From Sorex araneus (lineage: Eukaryota > Chordata > Mammalia > Eulipotyphla > Soricidae), in NCBI RefSeq assembly GCF_027595985.1, contig NC_073305.1, positions 115,578,259-115,642,258 on the forward strand: 64,000 nucleotides of DNA, given 5' to 3'. Both the position numbers and the translations under genes were made by a program. Under the pieces are notes generated by a model that was not told the DNA's origin, ran no database searches, and worked only from the letters and a program-made list of their open reading frames with translations. Below, one piece after another: positions 50,345 through 60,360 of the stretch. Numbering within the stretch: the first letter of the stretch is position 1; each line of letters starts with the position of its first letter.

Positions 50345-50440
50345 CAGGGGTTAAGTTTACCTGCCTTGCAGAAGGCCGACCCCCGGTTTGCTCCTATGAG
50401 CACTGAACCAGGAGTAGCTCCCCTCATCTCTGGGTATGAC
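50345..50440 (+). mobile_element. SINE relic
   Basis: GTTTACCTGCCTTGCAGAAG and CACTGAACCAGGAGTAGC are type-1 traces. Confidence 0.4.
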
Positions 50441-50493
50441 TCCAACCTTCCCTACTCCCCCAGAGTGAAATGCCGTCATATCAACTTTTGTTT

Positions 50494-50686
50494 ATTTCTT
50501 TCTCTCTCTTTTTTTTTTTTTTGCTTTTTGGGCCACACCTGGCAATGCACAGGGGTTACTCCTGGCTCTGCACTCAGGAATCACCCCTGGCGGTGCTCAG
50601 AGGACCATATGGGATGCTGGGAATCGAACCCGGGTTGGCCGCGTGCAAGGCAAACACCCTACCCGCTGTGCTATCACTCCAGCCCC
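50494..50686 (-). mobile_element. Type-1 SINE, young, with target duplication
   Basis: TCAACTTTTGTTT at 50481-50493 and TCGACTTTTGTTT at 50687-50699. Confidence 0.92.
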
Positions 50687-50714
50687 TCGACTTTTGTTTC
50701 TTTTTCTGTTTTAG

Positions 50715-50880
50715 TTTAAAAGCCACACCAGGTGGTACTTGGGCTACTCCCAACTCAGTGCTCTTTGCTCAGAGATGGCTCCTGATGGTGCTCAGGAGAC
50801 TATGCAGATGCCAGAGATCAAACTTGAGGCTCTCACAGGCAAACCATGAGCTCATCGCTTGGAGCCTCTCTCCAGCCCTC
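50715..50880 (-). mobile_element. Type-1 SINE, old copy
   Basis: AAAGCCACACCAGGTGGTAC to GGAGCCTCTCTCCAGCCC. Confidence 0.6.
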
Positions 50881-50884
50881 CCGC

Positions 50885-51360
50885 CCCCCACCGTCGAAAT
50901 TCATCACACTGTATCTCAGATGTGCAAAGAAAATGCTGGAACTTAAAATAACCAATGAAAATGTCTCACTCTTCTAATTTAAGATGGTCTCATTCCTAGA
51001 AATAACTCCCGATTAGAGCTGCTTCTCTCCCTTTTCCTTTGCCCTCTCGAGGGAGTGTCTAGAGGGAGCGTGTGGAGTGTCTGGTGCTTAGGTGACCTTG
51101 CGGCTCGTTGTCGATTTAACACCCTGCTCCTGTCTAGCTCAGCACAACCTGTGCTGCAAGGAGGCCAGTCTGGTCTTGTTCTGAGCTGCCAATCCTCAGA
51201 CAGGCCTGCCTGGCTCTCTTCCCTCCCCACTCTCAGAGCTGGAAGGAGCTTTCCTTGCATCATACCTGCTGCCTGTGAGCAAGATGAAATTGGTAAACAT
51301 CCACTCCCTAGAGGCCCGGTCGCTGAATGACGACTGGGGAGCTTAACGTAATGGGCAGAG
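50885..51360. other. No gene recognised
   Basis: About 475 bp of apparently single-copy sequence with several short open frames and no motif. Confidence 0.4.
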
Positions 51361-51364
51361 GCTG

Positions 51365-51520
51365 AGAAGATGGCTCAAAGCGCCGAGCACAGGACTTGCC
51401 TGCGGAAACCCAGGGTTCGATCCCCAGCACTGGTTGGTCCCAGAGTTCCACCAAAAGCAACACCTGAGCACTGAATCAGGAGTAGCCCCAGAGGTCCGTC
51501 AGGCATGACACCCCAAACAA
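51365..51520 (+). mobile_element. Type-1 SINE, old copy
   Basis: B box AGGGTTCGATCCCC is intact. CAACACCTGAGCACTGAATC and GGCATGACACCCC follow. Confidence 0.65.
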
Positions 51521-51527
51521 AGCAACA

Positions 51528-51592
51528 TAAACACACACATACACACACATACATGCCACATGCACACGCATACTCACACATACACAGTCTCT
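51528..51592. repeat. (CA)n-rich interrupted microsatellite
   Basis: ACACACACAT units with TGC interruptions. Confidence 0.85.
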
Positions 51593-51639
51593 GTCATGTT
51601 TCTTTGCTTTCCTTTCCTTTATTTTATTTATTAATTTTT

Positions 51640-51795
51640 GTTTGGGGGCCACACCCAGGGATGCTCAGTGCTTTCTCCTGCCTCTGCACTGAGGAATTAT
51701 TCCTGGAAGTGCTCAGAAAACCATCTGGGGTGCCGGGGATCCAACTCAGGCCAGCGATGTACAAGGCAAGAGCCGTGCCTGCTGTGTTGTCTGTG
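51640..51795 (-). mobile_element. Type-1 SINE, old copy
   Basis: GGGGGCCACACCCAGGGATG to GCCGTGCCTGCTGTGTTG. Confidence 0.75.
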
Positions 51796-51984
51796 TTACT
51801 GCTGCACTTTTACTACTGTGCTGTACTGCTCAATGCGTTCCTTCATTTCTGTCTGAACTGAATATCCCCTTTGGGAACTTTGTGGAGAAAGGAAACTAGA
51901 ATGTGTGGTTATCGCAAACACGTTATAAAGCCAAAGTCTTTACAGATATGTCTTGTTTTTCTTACAGCTGTAACCCCACTATTT

Positions 51985-52045
51985 GAAAGCATTCCTGGCA
52001 TAGGATAAGTGCTCAGTTAATATTTGTTGAATGAGTGAATGGCTG
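51985..52045 (+). mobile_element. Ancient MIR/L2-type 3' end
   Basis: CATTCCTGGCATAGGATAAG, GTGCTCAGTTAATATTTGTT and GAATGAGTGAATGGCTGA follow the well-known mammal-wide 3' motif. The surrounding 51796-52220 shows nothing else that I can name. Confidence 0.6.
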
Positions 52046-52227
52046 ACCACACCCTCTAAGTGGGGTTAGTTGGTCCAAGTGTTCCCCTTATCTCCAGACC
52101 CTTACAGAGCTGAAGCATGGGGTCTTGATGAGGTCCCTCAGTAAAAGCCAGGAGAACCAACTTAGAGCCCAGCTCTCTTACTTTTAACTCTCAAAACCCC
52201 TTTATACTTTAAAAGATGGTGAGAGAG

Positions 52228-52370
52228 GGGCCAGAGAGATGGTACAGTGGGTAGGGCAGTGCCTTGCATGTGGCCAACTGGGGTTCAATCCTTGGCATCC
52301 CATATGCTGAGTATCTGAGCACTTCCAGGAGTAATTCCTTAGTACTGCTGGGTGTGACCCCCTCCCCCAG
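52228..52370 (+). mobile_element. Type-1 SINE
   Basis: GGGGCCAGAGAGATGGTACA, GGGGTTCAATCCTTGGCATC and GGGTGTGACCCC. The middle is shortened. Confidence 0.75.
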
Positions 52371-52544
52371 TACTTTTATTTTTCTGGTAGCTGGAGAGAG
52401 TAGTGTATATATCTAAGACGCTGGTTATCTCCAGAGCACCCTGGCCTTGGAGTGCCTCCCAGCTATCACCCTGTTTCTCAGCTATCTGTTAGCAGCTGCC
52501 TGCTTTTCTGTTAGCTTTGGGTCCCTCATCACAACAGCATTTTA

Positions 52545-52626
52545 TTTTATTAAGGTGGTTTTTTATTTTCTGTGCTCAAGGGTCACTCTTGGTGGGACTC
52601 TGGGGTACCATGGGATGCTGGGGATC
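52545..52626 (-). mobile_element. Type-1 SINE split by a solo LTR
   Basis: The tail half is here (CTCAAGGGTCACTCTTGG to GATGCTGGGGATC). The head half (GGAATCAAACCTGGGTCGG to CATCCTCCGGCC) is at 53108-53172. Confidence 0.75.
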
Positions 52627-53107
52627 TGTTAGGGAACAATTGTCCCCAAGGTACCTGGACACGTTGCACACCAGGTCCAGGCAGGAGCCTGGTTGTGGGG
52701 CAAAGAAGGATGAGCACGCAGAGGATGAACTGCTCTGGGAGCAGTTAATCACAGCTCACTTTATTGCCAAACGTAAACATTTTTATAGAGGCTCTTGGCT
52801 TCCAGGAGGTCCAATCACATAGAGCGTAGCACTGTTGGCCTTTTACCTTTTCTTCTCTGCTTTGCCCCCGGTCCAATCCCCTTCAAGGCTATAGGTTGCA
52901 GTTAGGATGACTTGCTAAAGGCATATGTGACAGTTTCTGCTTTTTAGGTGTCCATGACTAGGGGGTCTAGTGAGGCTCAAGGCCAGACACATTATGCAGG
53001 CGCCCTGTTTTGCTAACTTTGCCTAGTTACTCTTGCAAGGTTTCGCTTCAGGGCCACTTTACAAGGTTGTGTTTTTCCTGATCCAGTGTTTGTTGCCCTT
53101 CTCCACA
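52627..53107 (-). mobile_element. Solo LTR inserted in a SINE
   Basis: On the minus strand the 481-bp unit begins TGTGGAGAAGGGCAAC and ends TTGTTCCCTAACA. It has TATA-like CTATAAAAATG and, about 17 bp on, AATAAAGTGAGC. GGGATC (52621-52626) and GGAATC (53108-53113) form a 6-bp target duplication with one mismatch. These are features of a class II (ERVK-like) LTR. No internal retroviral sequence remains. Confidence 0.8.
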
Positions 53108-53214
53108 GGAATCAAACCTGGGTCGGCCACATGCAAGGCAAGTGTCTCACCCCTGTATCATCCTCCGGCCTCCCAATATGTGGCACTTTAATTTTAAAGC
53201 ACAGCTCTACATTC

Positions 53215-53340
53215 CAGAAAGATAGTGCAAGGAGTAAGGTCCTTGCCTAGCATGTGGTCAATCCCAATTTGCACCTTGAGCACTGTCAGTACTGACTGAG
53301 TCCTGAGCACCACCAGATTTGACAGAAAATCCCCAAAATA
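53215..53340 (+). mobile_element. Type-1 SINE, degenerate
   Basis: TTCCAGAAAGATAGTGCAAG, TGGTCAATCCCAATTTGC and CTGAGCACCACCAGATTTGA. Confidence 0.55.
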
Positions 53341-53344
53341 ATAT

Positions 53345-53900
53345 AATAAAATAGAGCATAGTTATATGTTCAGGAACAAATGTTGCTGAAAAGAATGGCA
53401 TTTACTTTCTCATAAGTGTCTTGTGTGGCTGCTGGAATCTCTCCTGGGCGTGTGCGCCCAGGCTGTGGTTGAGATCCCACCTCTCTCAGAAATGTTGGTA
53501 GGTAGAGGGCCTCTGAGGGGTCAGTGCATCTCTAGTACATTCACAAATTACTGTCCTAGAGTGACAGTGGTCTGAGCACTCCCGATGATCACAACAGAGC
53601 CCTGAGACCTTGACATTAGGACACAATCTGTTTCTCCCCCACCCTTCTTCATTGCCTCTTCGCTTACTGTTGCACAATTCTACAACCAAGTGGAAAATAG
53701 CCAGGAGCCTTGAGCAGGGGAGCAGATAAGAGAGAAGTTCCTGTGGGAGGATCCTGGTCTCCATCAGGAGGGAGAAGACAACACAGATGTATTTCCAGGG
53801 AAAGAAAACACATTTTTCTCATCAGGAAAAATAAGAGAGTATAATGTTCAGACACACTTTGCACAAGCAGGTCTTCATACCCGACCAGAGCAATGGGACA
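53345..53900. other. No gene recognised
   Basis: About 550 bp of apparently single-copy sequence. Confidence 0.45.
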
Positions 53901-53904
53901 AAGG

Positions 53905-54040
53905 GCAAGGTGCCTACACAAATTCCATCCCAAGCACCCCATCTGGTCCCCTAAACGCCACCAGGAGTGATTCCTGAGCAAAGACCCAGCGCCAGGAGTA
54001 AGCCCTGAGCACCCCTCCCCCACTCCCAATCCCAATTTAA
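53905..54040 (+). mobile_element. Type-1 SINE, head lost
   Basis: CAAGCACCCCATCTGGTCCC to GAGTAAGCCCTGAGCACCCC. Confidence 0.65.
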
Positions 54041-54455
54041 AAATGGTCTCAGTGAAACCAAACAATGGAAGAAGATGGTTCTGGAGAGGGAGGGGCTGGC
54101 TGGCGTGCCTGTTCTTTTTCTCCTTCCATTCAGTTCTGGGCCTTGCTGGCCGGGCAGCAGCTGATCTGCCCATCCTTGGGGAGCTGGTCGAGAGGTTATG
54201 GACTCTACCAGGTGCCGCTGTGGCAAAGGCTGGACTTGCAGTTTGTTGGAGACCAGTGTTGGTACCACAGCTGGAAAGCTTCAGGAAACACCTCCTGCCT
54301 TAAAAAACTCATCCCCATAGGCTAGCACTTCTGCCAGCTTCCCTGGGCATCTCTCCTTCACAGAGGGATGTGCATGACTGCCAGTAGCCCTGGCAGGCCC
54401 CAGTTCTCTGTCTTCCTTGCAGTGGCCCAGCTCTGTCTAGAAGGACCTGGCTCTG
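54041..54455. other. No gene recognised
   Basis: About 400 bp, moderately GC-rich, with overlapping open frames of 86 codons and no recognisable domain. Confidence 0.4.
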
Positions 54456-54459
54456 TGAA

Positions 54460-54545
54460 CATGGGACAGTGGAGGTGAATATGCTTGCCTTGCATGTACT
54501 GGGTCTATTCCATCCCTGGCACCTCATGGCTTCCTGTACGGGGCT
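54460..54545 (+). mobile_element. Short tRNA-like SINE (ID-like)
   Basis: GGACAGTGGAGGTGAATATG, CTTGCCTTGCATGTACTGGG and CCATCCCTGGCACCTC. Confidence 0.45.
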
Positions 54546-54689
54546 GAAAGGTGGCTCAAACACATCCTCCCCCAAAAAGTTTTTCATCATTTAAAAAGGT
54601 GAGTGAATTTTGGTGTTCTAAGACAATGTGTACCCAAACCCTGTGGTTTTCCTACATCATGCTGTTTACTTACCCTGTTTCTGTAAAAC

Positions 54690-54835
54690 TTCCCCTTTTT
54701 GTAAGGGTCACATCTAGAGGTGCTCAGGGGCTATTCCTGGCTCGGAGTTAGGGACTATGTGGTCCTAAGGACTAAACCTGGACCTTCTGGATACAAAACA
54801 GGTGCTCCAGTTCACAGTGAGCTCTCTCTAGCCCA
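54690..54835 (-). mobile_element. Type-1 SINE, old copy
   Basis: AAGGGTCACATCTAGAGGTG to GTGAGCTCTCTCTAGCCC. Confidence 0.65.
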
Positions 54836-54849
54836 AGCTATCTTCTGAA

Positions 54850-54990
54850 GGGGCTGAGCACATGTTTTGCATGGGGTAGACCCAGGTCAATCCCCACCAC
54901 CACATGGTTCCTTGGGCACAACAGAAAGTAATCTCTGAGCACAGAGCTGGGAGTAGTCCTTGGACACTGCCAGATTTGCTCGCAAAACTT
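54850..54990 (+). mobile_element. Type-1 SINE, old copy
   Basis: GGGGCTGAGCACATGTTTTG, CACATGGTTCCTTGGGCAC and CTGGGAGTAGTCCTTGG. Confidence 0.6.
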
Positions 54991-55320
54991 AAAAAGAAAA
55001 CAGGAAATATTTGTTTGTGAGGTTTTAAAGACATTCTGCACAGGACCTTTTTTTTTTCAGGCTAGAAAAAGAAAATATAGATATTCAGTTCTGAAGACAG
55101 TAATATTTAAATCTTAACACTCAAAATTATTTCATCTGGTAGATGATAAAAAAATAACTCAGATAACCTTTAGGAAAGAGCACTTTAGAATATTTGTGTC
55201 CACCTTACTATCAGAGCATTACTCCATATTGTCAAAGCACAAGCTCCATTTGTGAGGCTGTGGGCTCAGTGGCTGCCTCCACAAAAATAAATCCCAAACC
55301 CATCTCTTACAGCATTAGAA
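54991..55320. other. No gene recognised
   Basis: AT-rich, apparently single-copy. Confidence 0.45.
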
Positions 55321-55324
55321 CTAA

Positions 55325-55430
55325 TTTATAGAATTGATCCCTAGTACCAACTGCTCCCCTGAACACAACCGGGAGGGACCCCAAGCACTATGTCCCTGAA
55401 CACTCCTAGTTTTCACCCCCAAAATAGAGA
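55325..55430 (+). mobile_element. SINE fragment, head lost
   Basis: AATTGATCCCTAGTACCAAC and CAAGCACTATGTCCCTGAAC. Confidence 0.45.
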
Positions 55431-55575
55431 GTACAAGATATAGTTATCATTTGATTAATGCTTAGACTTATTTTAAGTCCAACTAGTAGTTTTAGGATAG
55501 AGAAGTCTTAAGTGCCAAATGGTCTATAATTGTCCCTATTATTCAGAAAAAGTCTCAGTTAAAAGGTTAGCTTTA

Positions 55576-55750
55576 GGGGCTGGAGCAATAGCACAGTGGG
55601 TAAGGCATTTGCCCTGTACACGGCCAACCCAGGTTCAATTCCCAGAATCCCATATGGTCTCCTGAGCACCACCATGGGTGATTCCTGAGTACAGAGCCAG
55701 GAGTAACCCCTGTATCACCAGGTGTGACCCAAAAAGAAAAGGGGAAAAAA
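55576..55750 (+). mobile_element. Type-1 SINE, young, with target duplication
   Basis: AAAAGGTTAGCTTTA at 55561-55575 and again at 55751-55765. Confidence 0.93.
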
Positions 55751-55824
55751 AAAAGGTTAGCTTTACTATCTGTCATGTACTAAAATCAGACTAATTATAA
55801 AACTATATTTTGTTTCAGTGCTTT

Positions 55825-55940
55825 TTGGTTTGGGGACCACCCTGATGATGCTCAGAAGAACATGAAACGCTCAGGATCAAACCAAGGCATCCCACAGACA
55901 AAGTAAAATGTTCTGTCTCTGTGTCTCTCACTCTCTGAAA
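55825..55940 (-). mobile_element. Type-1 SINE, internally deleted
   Basis: GGTTTGGGGACCACCCTGAT and CGCTCAGGATCAAACCAAGG. Confidence 0.55.
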
Positions 55941-56214
55941 ACATTGTCCTAGCCATACCACCCTCTGCATCATTCCCAGCTAGAAGAGCCCTGCACTTAT
56001 CTGTCTCATTGCTCTGAGAAGTTCCAGATTTTTACCAAAATCAGAACAGCAGTGTCCCAGGAAGGGAGATGTGATATTTCATTTAAAAAACATAAAGCAA
56101 AAGACATAAAGACATTTAAATAACAGAGCAGATGATTCAATTGCTAAAAAGGTCAGATGAAGTTTTTCCCAGTAGCAAAGAAATTTCTGTGTCTCTCTAA
56201 GAACTCACCTATTA

Positions 56215-56345
56215 GCTTAATGGATAAGTACAAAAAAGGATTGCTGGGATGAGGTGTTGGAATATTATATAACTGAATCTTAATCATGGACAACCTTGTA
56301 ACTGTGTATCTCACTGTAATTCTGTTTAAATAATTAATATATATT
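56215..56345 (+). mobile_element. LINE 3' end (probably L1)
   Basis: GGTGTTGGAATATTATATAA, CTTAATCATGGACAACCTTG and TAACTGTGTATCTCACTGT match 16797-16865 and 40930-40990. Confidence 0.5.
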
Positions 56346-56439
56346 TAAAAGGATGCTTTTCCTCCTTTTTGGAGCCAGTGCTGGACTCTAACCAAGGCCT
56401 CCCTCTTCCTTTTTTTTTTTTTTTAAGAATCAGATAGGA

Positions 56440-56609
56440 GGGTTGGAGCTATAGCACAGCCGGTAGGGCATTTGCCTTGCATGAGGCCTACCCAGGTTCA
56501 ATTCCCAGCATCCCATATGGTCCCCCGAGCACCGCCAGGAGTAATTTCTGAGTGCAGAGCCAGGAGTAACCCCTGAGTATCGCCGGGTGTGACCCAAAAA
56601 GATAAAAAA
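56440..56609 (+). mobile_element. Type-1 SINE, young, with target duplication
   Basis: AAGAATCAGATAGGA at 56425-56439 and again at 56610-56624. Confidence 0.93.
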
Positions 56610-56829
56610 AAGAATCAGATAGGAGCAATTAGGGTGTTTTTCAAGCCCTAATCACTCAGAAACCTTAATCACGAATCAGGTGAACTCCAATAACCATGTT
56701 CTATCTCCTTCTGAATAGAGGAACAGGTAAGGATAATCCTACTTGATGATTCCCTCATAAATTTGAAGTATATGTTCTACCACTGAACTATAGCCCCAGT
56801 CCTATTTTGTTGTAGTTGTTTGATTTTTT

Positions 56830-57000
56830 AAATTTTGTTTTGGCCTTGGGGGCCACATCTGGCAGTGCTCAGGACTCATTCCTGGTTCTGTGCACAGGGA
56901 TCTTCCTGGTGGGTTGCCAGGGATCAAACCCAGGTTTAGGTGCTTAAAAGGCAAATGCCCTACTCTTTGTACTTTCTCTACAGCCCTGGTTTTTGTTTAA
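56830..57000 (-). mobile_element. Type-1 SINE, old copy
   Basis: TGGGGGCCACATCTGGCAGT to TGTACTTTCTCTACAGCCC. Confidence 0.75.
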
Positions 57001-57009
57001 TATTACAGC

Positions 57010-57110
57010 TTTAGGAGCCAGAGCAATAGGGAGGGTTGAGGATAGGGGATAGGGTGCTTGCCTTGCATGAAGCTTACCCAGGTTCAATCCCTTACACCAC
57101 ATATCATATG
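57010..57110 (+). mobile_element. Short tRNA-like SINE (ID-like)
   Basis: TAGGAGCCAGAGCAATAGGG, GGTGCTTGCCTTGCATGAAG and CCAGGTTCAATCCCTTACAC, directly followed by a TA-rich repeat in place of the body. Confidence 0.45.
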
Positions 57111-57111
57111 T

Positions 57112-57180
57112 TTATATATATATACATACATATGTGCATATATGTATATATATACATACGCACACACATATATACATATC
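57112..57180. repeat. TA/CATA-rich microsatellite
   Basis: TATATATATACATACATATG-type repeat with strong self-complementarity. Confidence 0.85.
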
Positions 57181-57234
57181 AATCACAGATTTATTGAGGT
57201 GAATTCAAATCCTGCAAAATTTACCTTTCTAGGT

Positions 57235-57360
57235 ATGCTTTTGGTACACACACAGCAGTTCTCAAGGCATACTCTCTTCTGGAAGTGTAGGGGAACCTTA
57301 TGTGGATTCAAGGATTAGAACTGTGGTCAGCTGTGTGCAAAGCAAGTTTCTCTAGCCTTC
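57235..57360 (-). mobile_element. Type-1 SINE, degenerate
   Basis: TGCTTTTGGTACACACACAG to AAAGCAAGTTTCTCTAGCC. Confidence 0.5.
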
Positions 57361-57394
57361 AAAGTTCACACTTTTTAAGTCATTTCTGAACTGG

Positions 57395-57510
57395 TGGGAT
57401 AGCTGCAGGCTGGAGACTCATGTTCAATCCCCAAGCACCACCTGGTTCTCCAAACACACAGGCAGGAATAACCCCTGAATACTGCGGGGTGGGGGCCCTC
57501 CAAAAAAAAC
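57395..57510 (+). mobile_element. Type-1 SINE, degenerate
   Basis: ATGTTCAATCCCCAAGCACC, GGAATAACCCCTGAATACTG. Confidence 0.55.
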
Positions 57511-57546
57511 AAAATCAAATTCTTTGTCAATTTTAAAGTGCACTTT

Positions 57547-57563
57547 CTCTTTCTTTCTTTCCT

Positions 57564-57633
<70 letters not shown>

Positions 57634-57700
57634 TTTCTTTCTTTCTTTCTTTCCTTCTTTCTTCCTTTTTTCTTTCTTTCTTTCTTTCTTTCTTTCTTTT
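57547..57700. repeat. (CTTT)n homopyrimidine microsatellite
   Basis: About 150 bp of CTTT with a few CCTT units, pyrimidine on the plus strand. Confidence 0.95.
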
Positions 57701-57849
57701 AATAATGTAGGAGTACTGCTATTTATTCAGCCATTGATTAAGCTGATTTAATTGGGCATGAATTCCACATTACTTTTTTTAAAAAATTTTTTAATTCTAT
57801 TTATAAATAGAATTTTAAAATTCTATTCTGAATATTAACTTTATTTTAT

Positions 57850-58110
57850 TATTTTATTATTATTCCCCTCCCCCCCTTTTTTGATTCACCATGAGATACA
57901 GCTACAGACCGAAGTTTGAGTTTCGGTCATATAATCATCGAACACCCATCCCTTCACCAGTGCATACTTTCCACCACCCAAATCCCCAGTATCCTCCCCA
58001 CCTTTCCAACCCTTCCCCTGCTTGTGTGGCAGACATTTTCTCCATACTCTCTTCTTGGCTTACATTCGATATTTCAACACTAGTCTCACCACCACTCAAA
58101 CCTGTTAAAA
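57850..58110 (-). mobile_element. LINE 3' region (probably L1 3' UTR)
   Basis: TGATTCACCATGAGATACAG, TTCGGTCATATAATCATCGA and ACTTTCCACCACCCAAATCC align with 25560-25680. Confidence 0.5.
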
Positions 58111-58154
58111 AGGCAATGCTAGACGATTTGTTTTGTATTGCTTGTTATGGATAG

Positions 58155-59386
58155 AATATCATCCCGTTGTTCATCGATTTACTCGAGTGGGCACCAGTAA
58201 TGTCTCTCTTCCTCGCAGCCCTGAGATGTTGCAACCTCTCCTTACTCATCATTCCCAACAATTGGAAGTTCTTTCAGGCTCAAGGGAATGAGACCTATCA
58301 TTACTATTTTTGGCATATTGAATACGTCATGGGTAGCTTGCCAGGCTCTCTGCCCGTGCGGACGGGATACGCTCAGTAGCTTGCCAGGCTCTCCGATATA
58401 TACATATATATATATATCGGAGAGCCTGGCAACAAGCTACTGAGCGTATCCCGTATATATATGTACATATATATACATATATATATAGTTTGTTGCTTAC
58501 TGTCTGAACTCCATCAAATATAGTGTGGTAATTATGGAAAATGGGTAGGAAGTGTCTTATAATGTGTGGCTGTGCAGTCCTGAAAGCGGCCTGGAGCATG
58601 GGGTGGTTGGGTAGTGGAGGTTGGCTGCCCGGCTGGGTCCCTTGGGGCTGGGTGGGTTCTCACCCATCCCCCTTTAGGGCGCCCTGAGTGAAAACAGCCT
58701 GGTGCAGAGTCCGGTGGCATGGCTATGGGGGCCTCATTTTATACTCTTGTCTGGGAGAAGTAACTTGAGATCTGGAGGGTGACCGATGAGGAGATTATCT
58801 GGTGCCTGCAGGGTGTGGCAGGGTGTGGCTTATGGGTGTGATCCCTGGGTCACTGGACATTGGGGGATAACAGGCAGAGGATCTCTGCTTTTGGGTCCCA
58901 TTGAATCCAGAGTCCAAGTTCACAAAGTTCCGCATTATCTGGGTTCCATAGGACTTCATTTATGTATGAGACTCGGCCAGAGCATCCAGAAAGGAGCCTG
59001 GAGTGTGGCAGTGGTTGGGTAGTGGAGGTCAACTGCTGGAGCTGGGTCCCTTGGGGCTGTGAGGGTTCTCACCCTCCCCCCTCTGGGTGCCTGGAGTGAA
59101 AACAGCCTGGCTTGGAGTCCAGAGTCCCGATAGAATATAATGTCCAGGAAATTCTATGCCATTCTCTTCTGGGAGTTTTAGTTTATAGTCTCTGGGTCTT
59201 GGCCATTGATAAGATTACATGGCGCCAGGAGCAGTTTGTGGGTGTGACTGACAGCCTTCTGGAAAACTGGGTTCTTGGGGGGAGGAGGCCTAGTCCCAAT
59301 ACAAACAGGCTTGGAGATCTCAATCACAGGTTCCTGTATATCTGGGTTTTCCTGCCAGTCCGCTCTCTGGTGAGGTTCATGCCATT
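58155..59386 (-). mobile_element. Composite non-autonomous element, longest copy
   Basis: In sense (minus) direction it has a 5' module (59386-59110) like 5800-6262, an internal unit (CAGGCTGTTTTCACTC, then ACCTCCACTACCCAACCAC, then CTCCAGGC) present twice (about 59110-58970 and 58710-58560), the region shared with 13200-13510, the type-2 SINE body and the RTE-like tail ATTACTGGTGCCCACTCGAG ending at 58155. A palindrome sits where the type-2 body meets the long region. I see no open frame that is shared between copies. Confidence 0.75.
58363..58453. repeat. Near-perfect palindrome with 40-bp arms
   Basis: The left arm 58363-58402 (CGGGATACGCTCAGTAGC to CTCCGATATATA) and the right arm 58411-58453 (TATATATCGGAGAGCC to GAGCGTATCCCG) are reverse complements, except for three extra bases (ACA) in the right arm. 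The spacer is 8 bp of TA-rich sequence. Confidence 0.9.
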
Positions 59387-59399
59387 AAAAGTGCAATTT

Positions 59400-59594
59400 T
59401 TTCTTTTCCTTTTTTTTTTTTTTTTTTTTTTGCTTTTTGGGTCACACCCGGCAATGCACAGAGGTTACTCCTGGCTCTGCACTCAAAAATAACCCCTGGC
59501 GGTGCTCAGGGGATCATATGGGATACTGGGAATCAAACCCAGGTGGGCCGCGTGCAAGGCGAATGCCCTACCCACTGTGCTATTGCCCCAGTCC
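59400..59594 (-). mobile_element. Type-1 SINE, young, with target duplication
   Basis: AAAAGTGCAATTT at 59387-59399 and again at 59595-59607. T21 run as reversed tail. Confidence 0.92.
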
Positions 59595-59649
59595 AAAAGT
59601 GCAATTTCTTAAATGCAGTTTGTATTCATTTCTTCTTTTTCTCTTTTGC

Positions 59650-59825
59650 TTGTTTCTTTTGGTTTTGGAACCACACCCAATGATGCTCAGAGCTTACTTC
59701 CTGGCTCTGTGCTCAGGGATCACTCCTGGCAGGTTTAGGGGACCATACATAGCGCCAGGGATTAAACCCAGGTTGGGGGCATGCAAGGCAAAGTGCCCAA
59801 CCTGCCATGCTATCTCTCTGCCCCA
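59650..59825 (-). mobile_element. Type-1 SINE, old copy
   Basis: TGGAACCACACCCAATGATG to GCTATCTCTCTGCCCC. Confidence 0.78.
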
Positions 59826-59834
59826 TCCCCTTTT

Positions 59835-59945
59835 TGTTTTGGGGCTACGTCCACTGGTGCTCTGGGGCTACTATGTAAGAGCCATTTCTTGCAGTGCTGG
59901 GGAGCAAACCCGAGCCTCCAGATACAAAATATGCACTTAGGTCTT
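59835..59945 (-). mobile_element. Type-1 SINE, old copy
   Basis: GGGGCTACGTCCACTGGTGC and CAGTGCTGGGGAGCAAACCC. The head is lost. Confidence 0.55.
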
Positions 59946-60029
59946 TAGAGGACCTTTGTATACTCATTATTGACTTGTAGGAGTTCTTCATACAATCTAG
60001 GGGCTCTTGTTTGTTCACGTTGTTGTGTG

Positions 60030-60195
60030 TGTAGGAGTTTGGGCCATACCCTTCCATGTTGGAGGCTACTCATGGCTCTGTGTTAGGGGCTGATTCCTGC
60101 GGTACTTGTGGGGTGGGCATGTGGTGCCTGGGATCAAACCCAAATCATCTGTGTGTAAGTGAAGTACCCTGACTACTGTACTCTCTCTCCAGCCT
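60030..60195 (-). mobile_element. Type-1 SINE, old copy
   Basis: TGGGCCATACCCTTCCATGT to GTACTCTCTCTCCAGCC. Confidence 0.65.
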
Positions 60196-60204
60196 GTCTT
60201 CATG

Positions 60205-60360
60205 TGTTTTGTTTGTTTGGGGGCTACAGCCAATGGTGCTCAGAATCTAATCCTGGATGTTTGCTTAGGAGTGGACCTTGGCAGTGCTTGGGAAACCATA
60301 TGCAGTGCCAGAGATGAAAGGAATCTGAATTGGCAGGACTTGTACTGTCTCCCTGGCCCC
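60205..60360 (-). mobile_element. Type-1 SINE, old copy
   Basis: TGGGGGCTACAGCCAATGGT to TACTGTCTCCCTGGCCCC. Confidence 0.65.

Noticed and set aside
54043-54325. Two overlapping 86-codon plus frames
   Set aside because: Both cannot be coding, neither has a known domain, and no splice or promoter context is seen.
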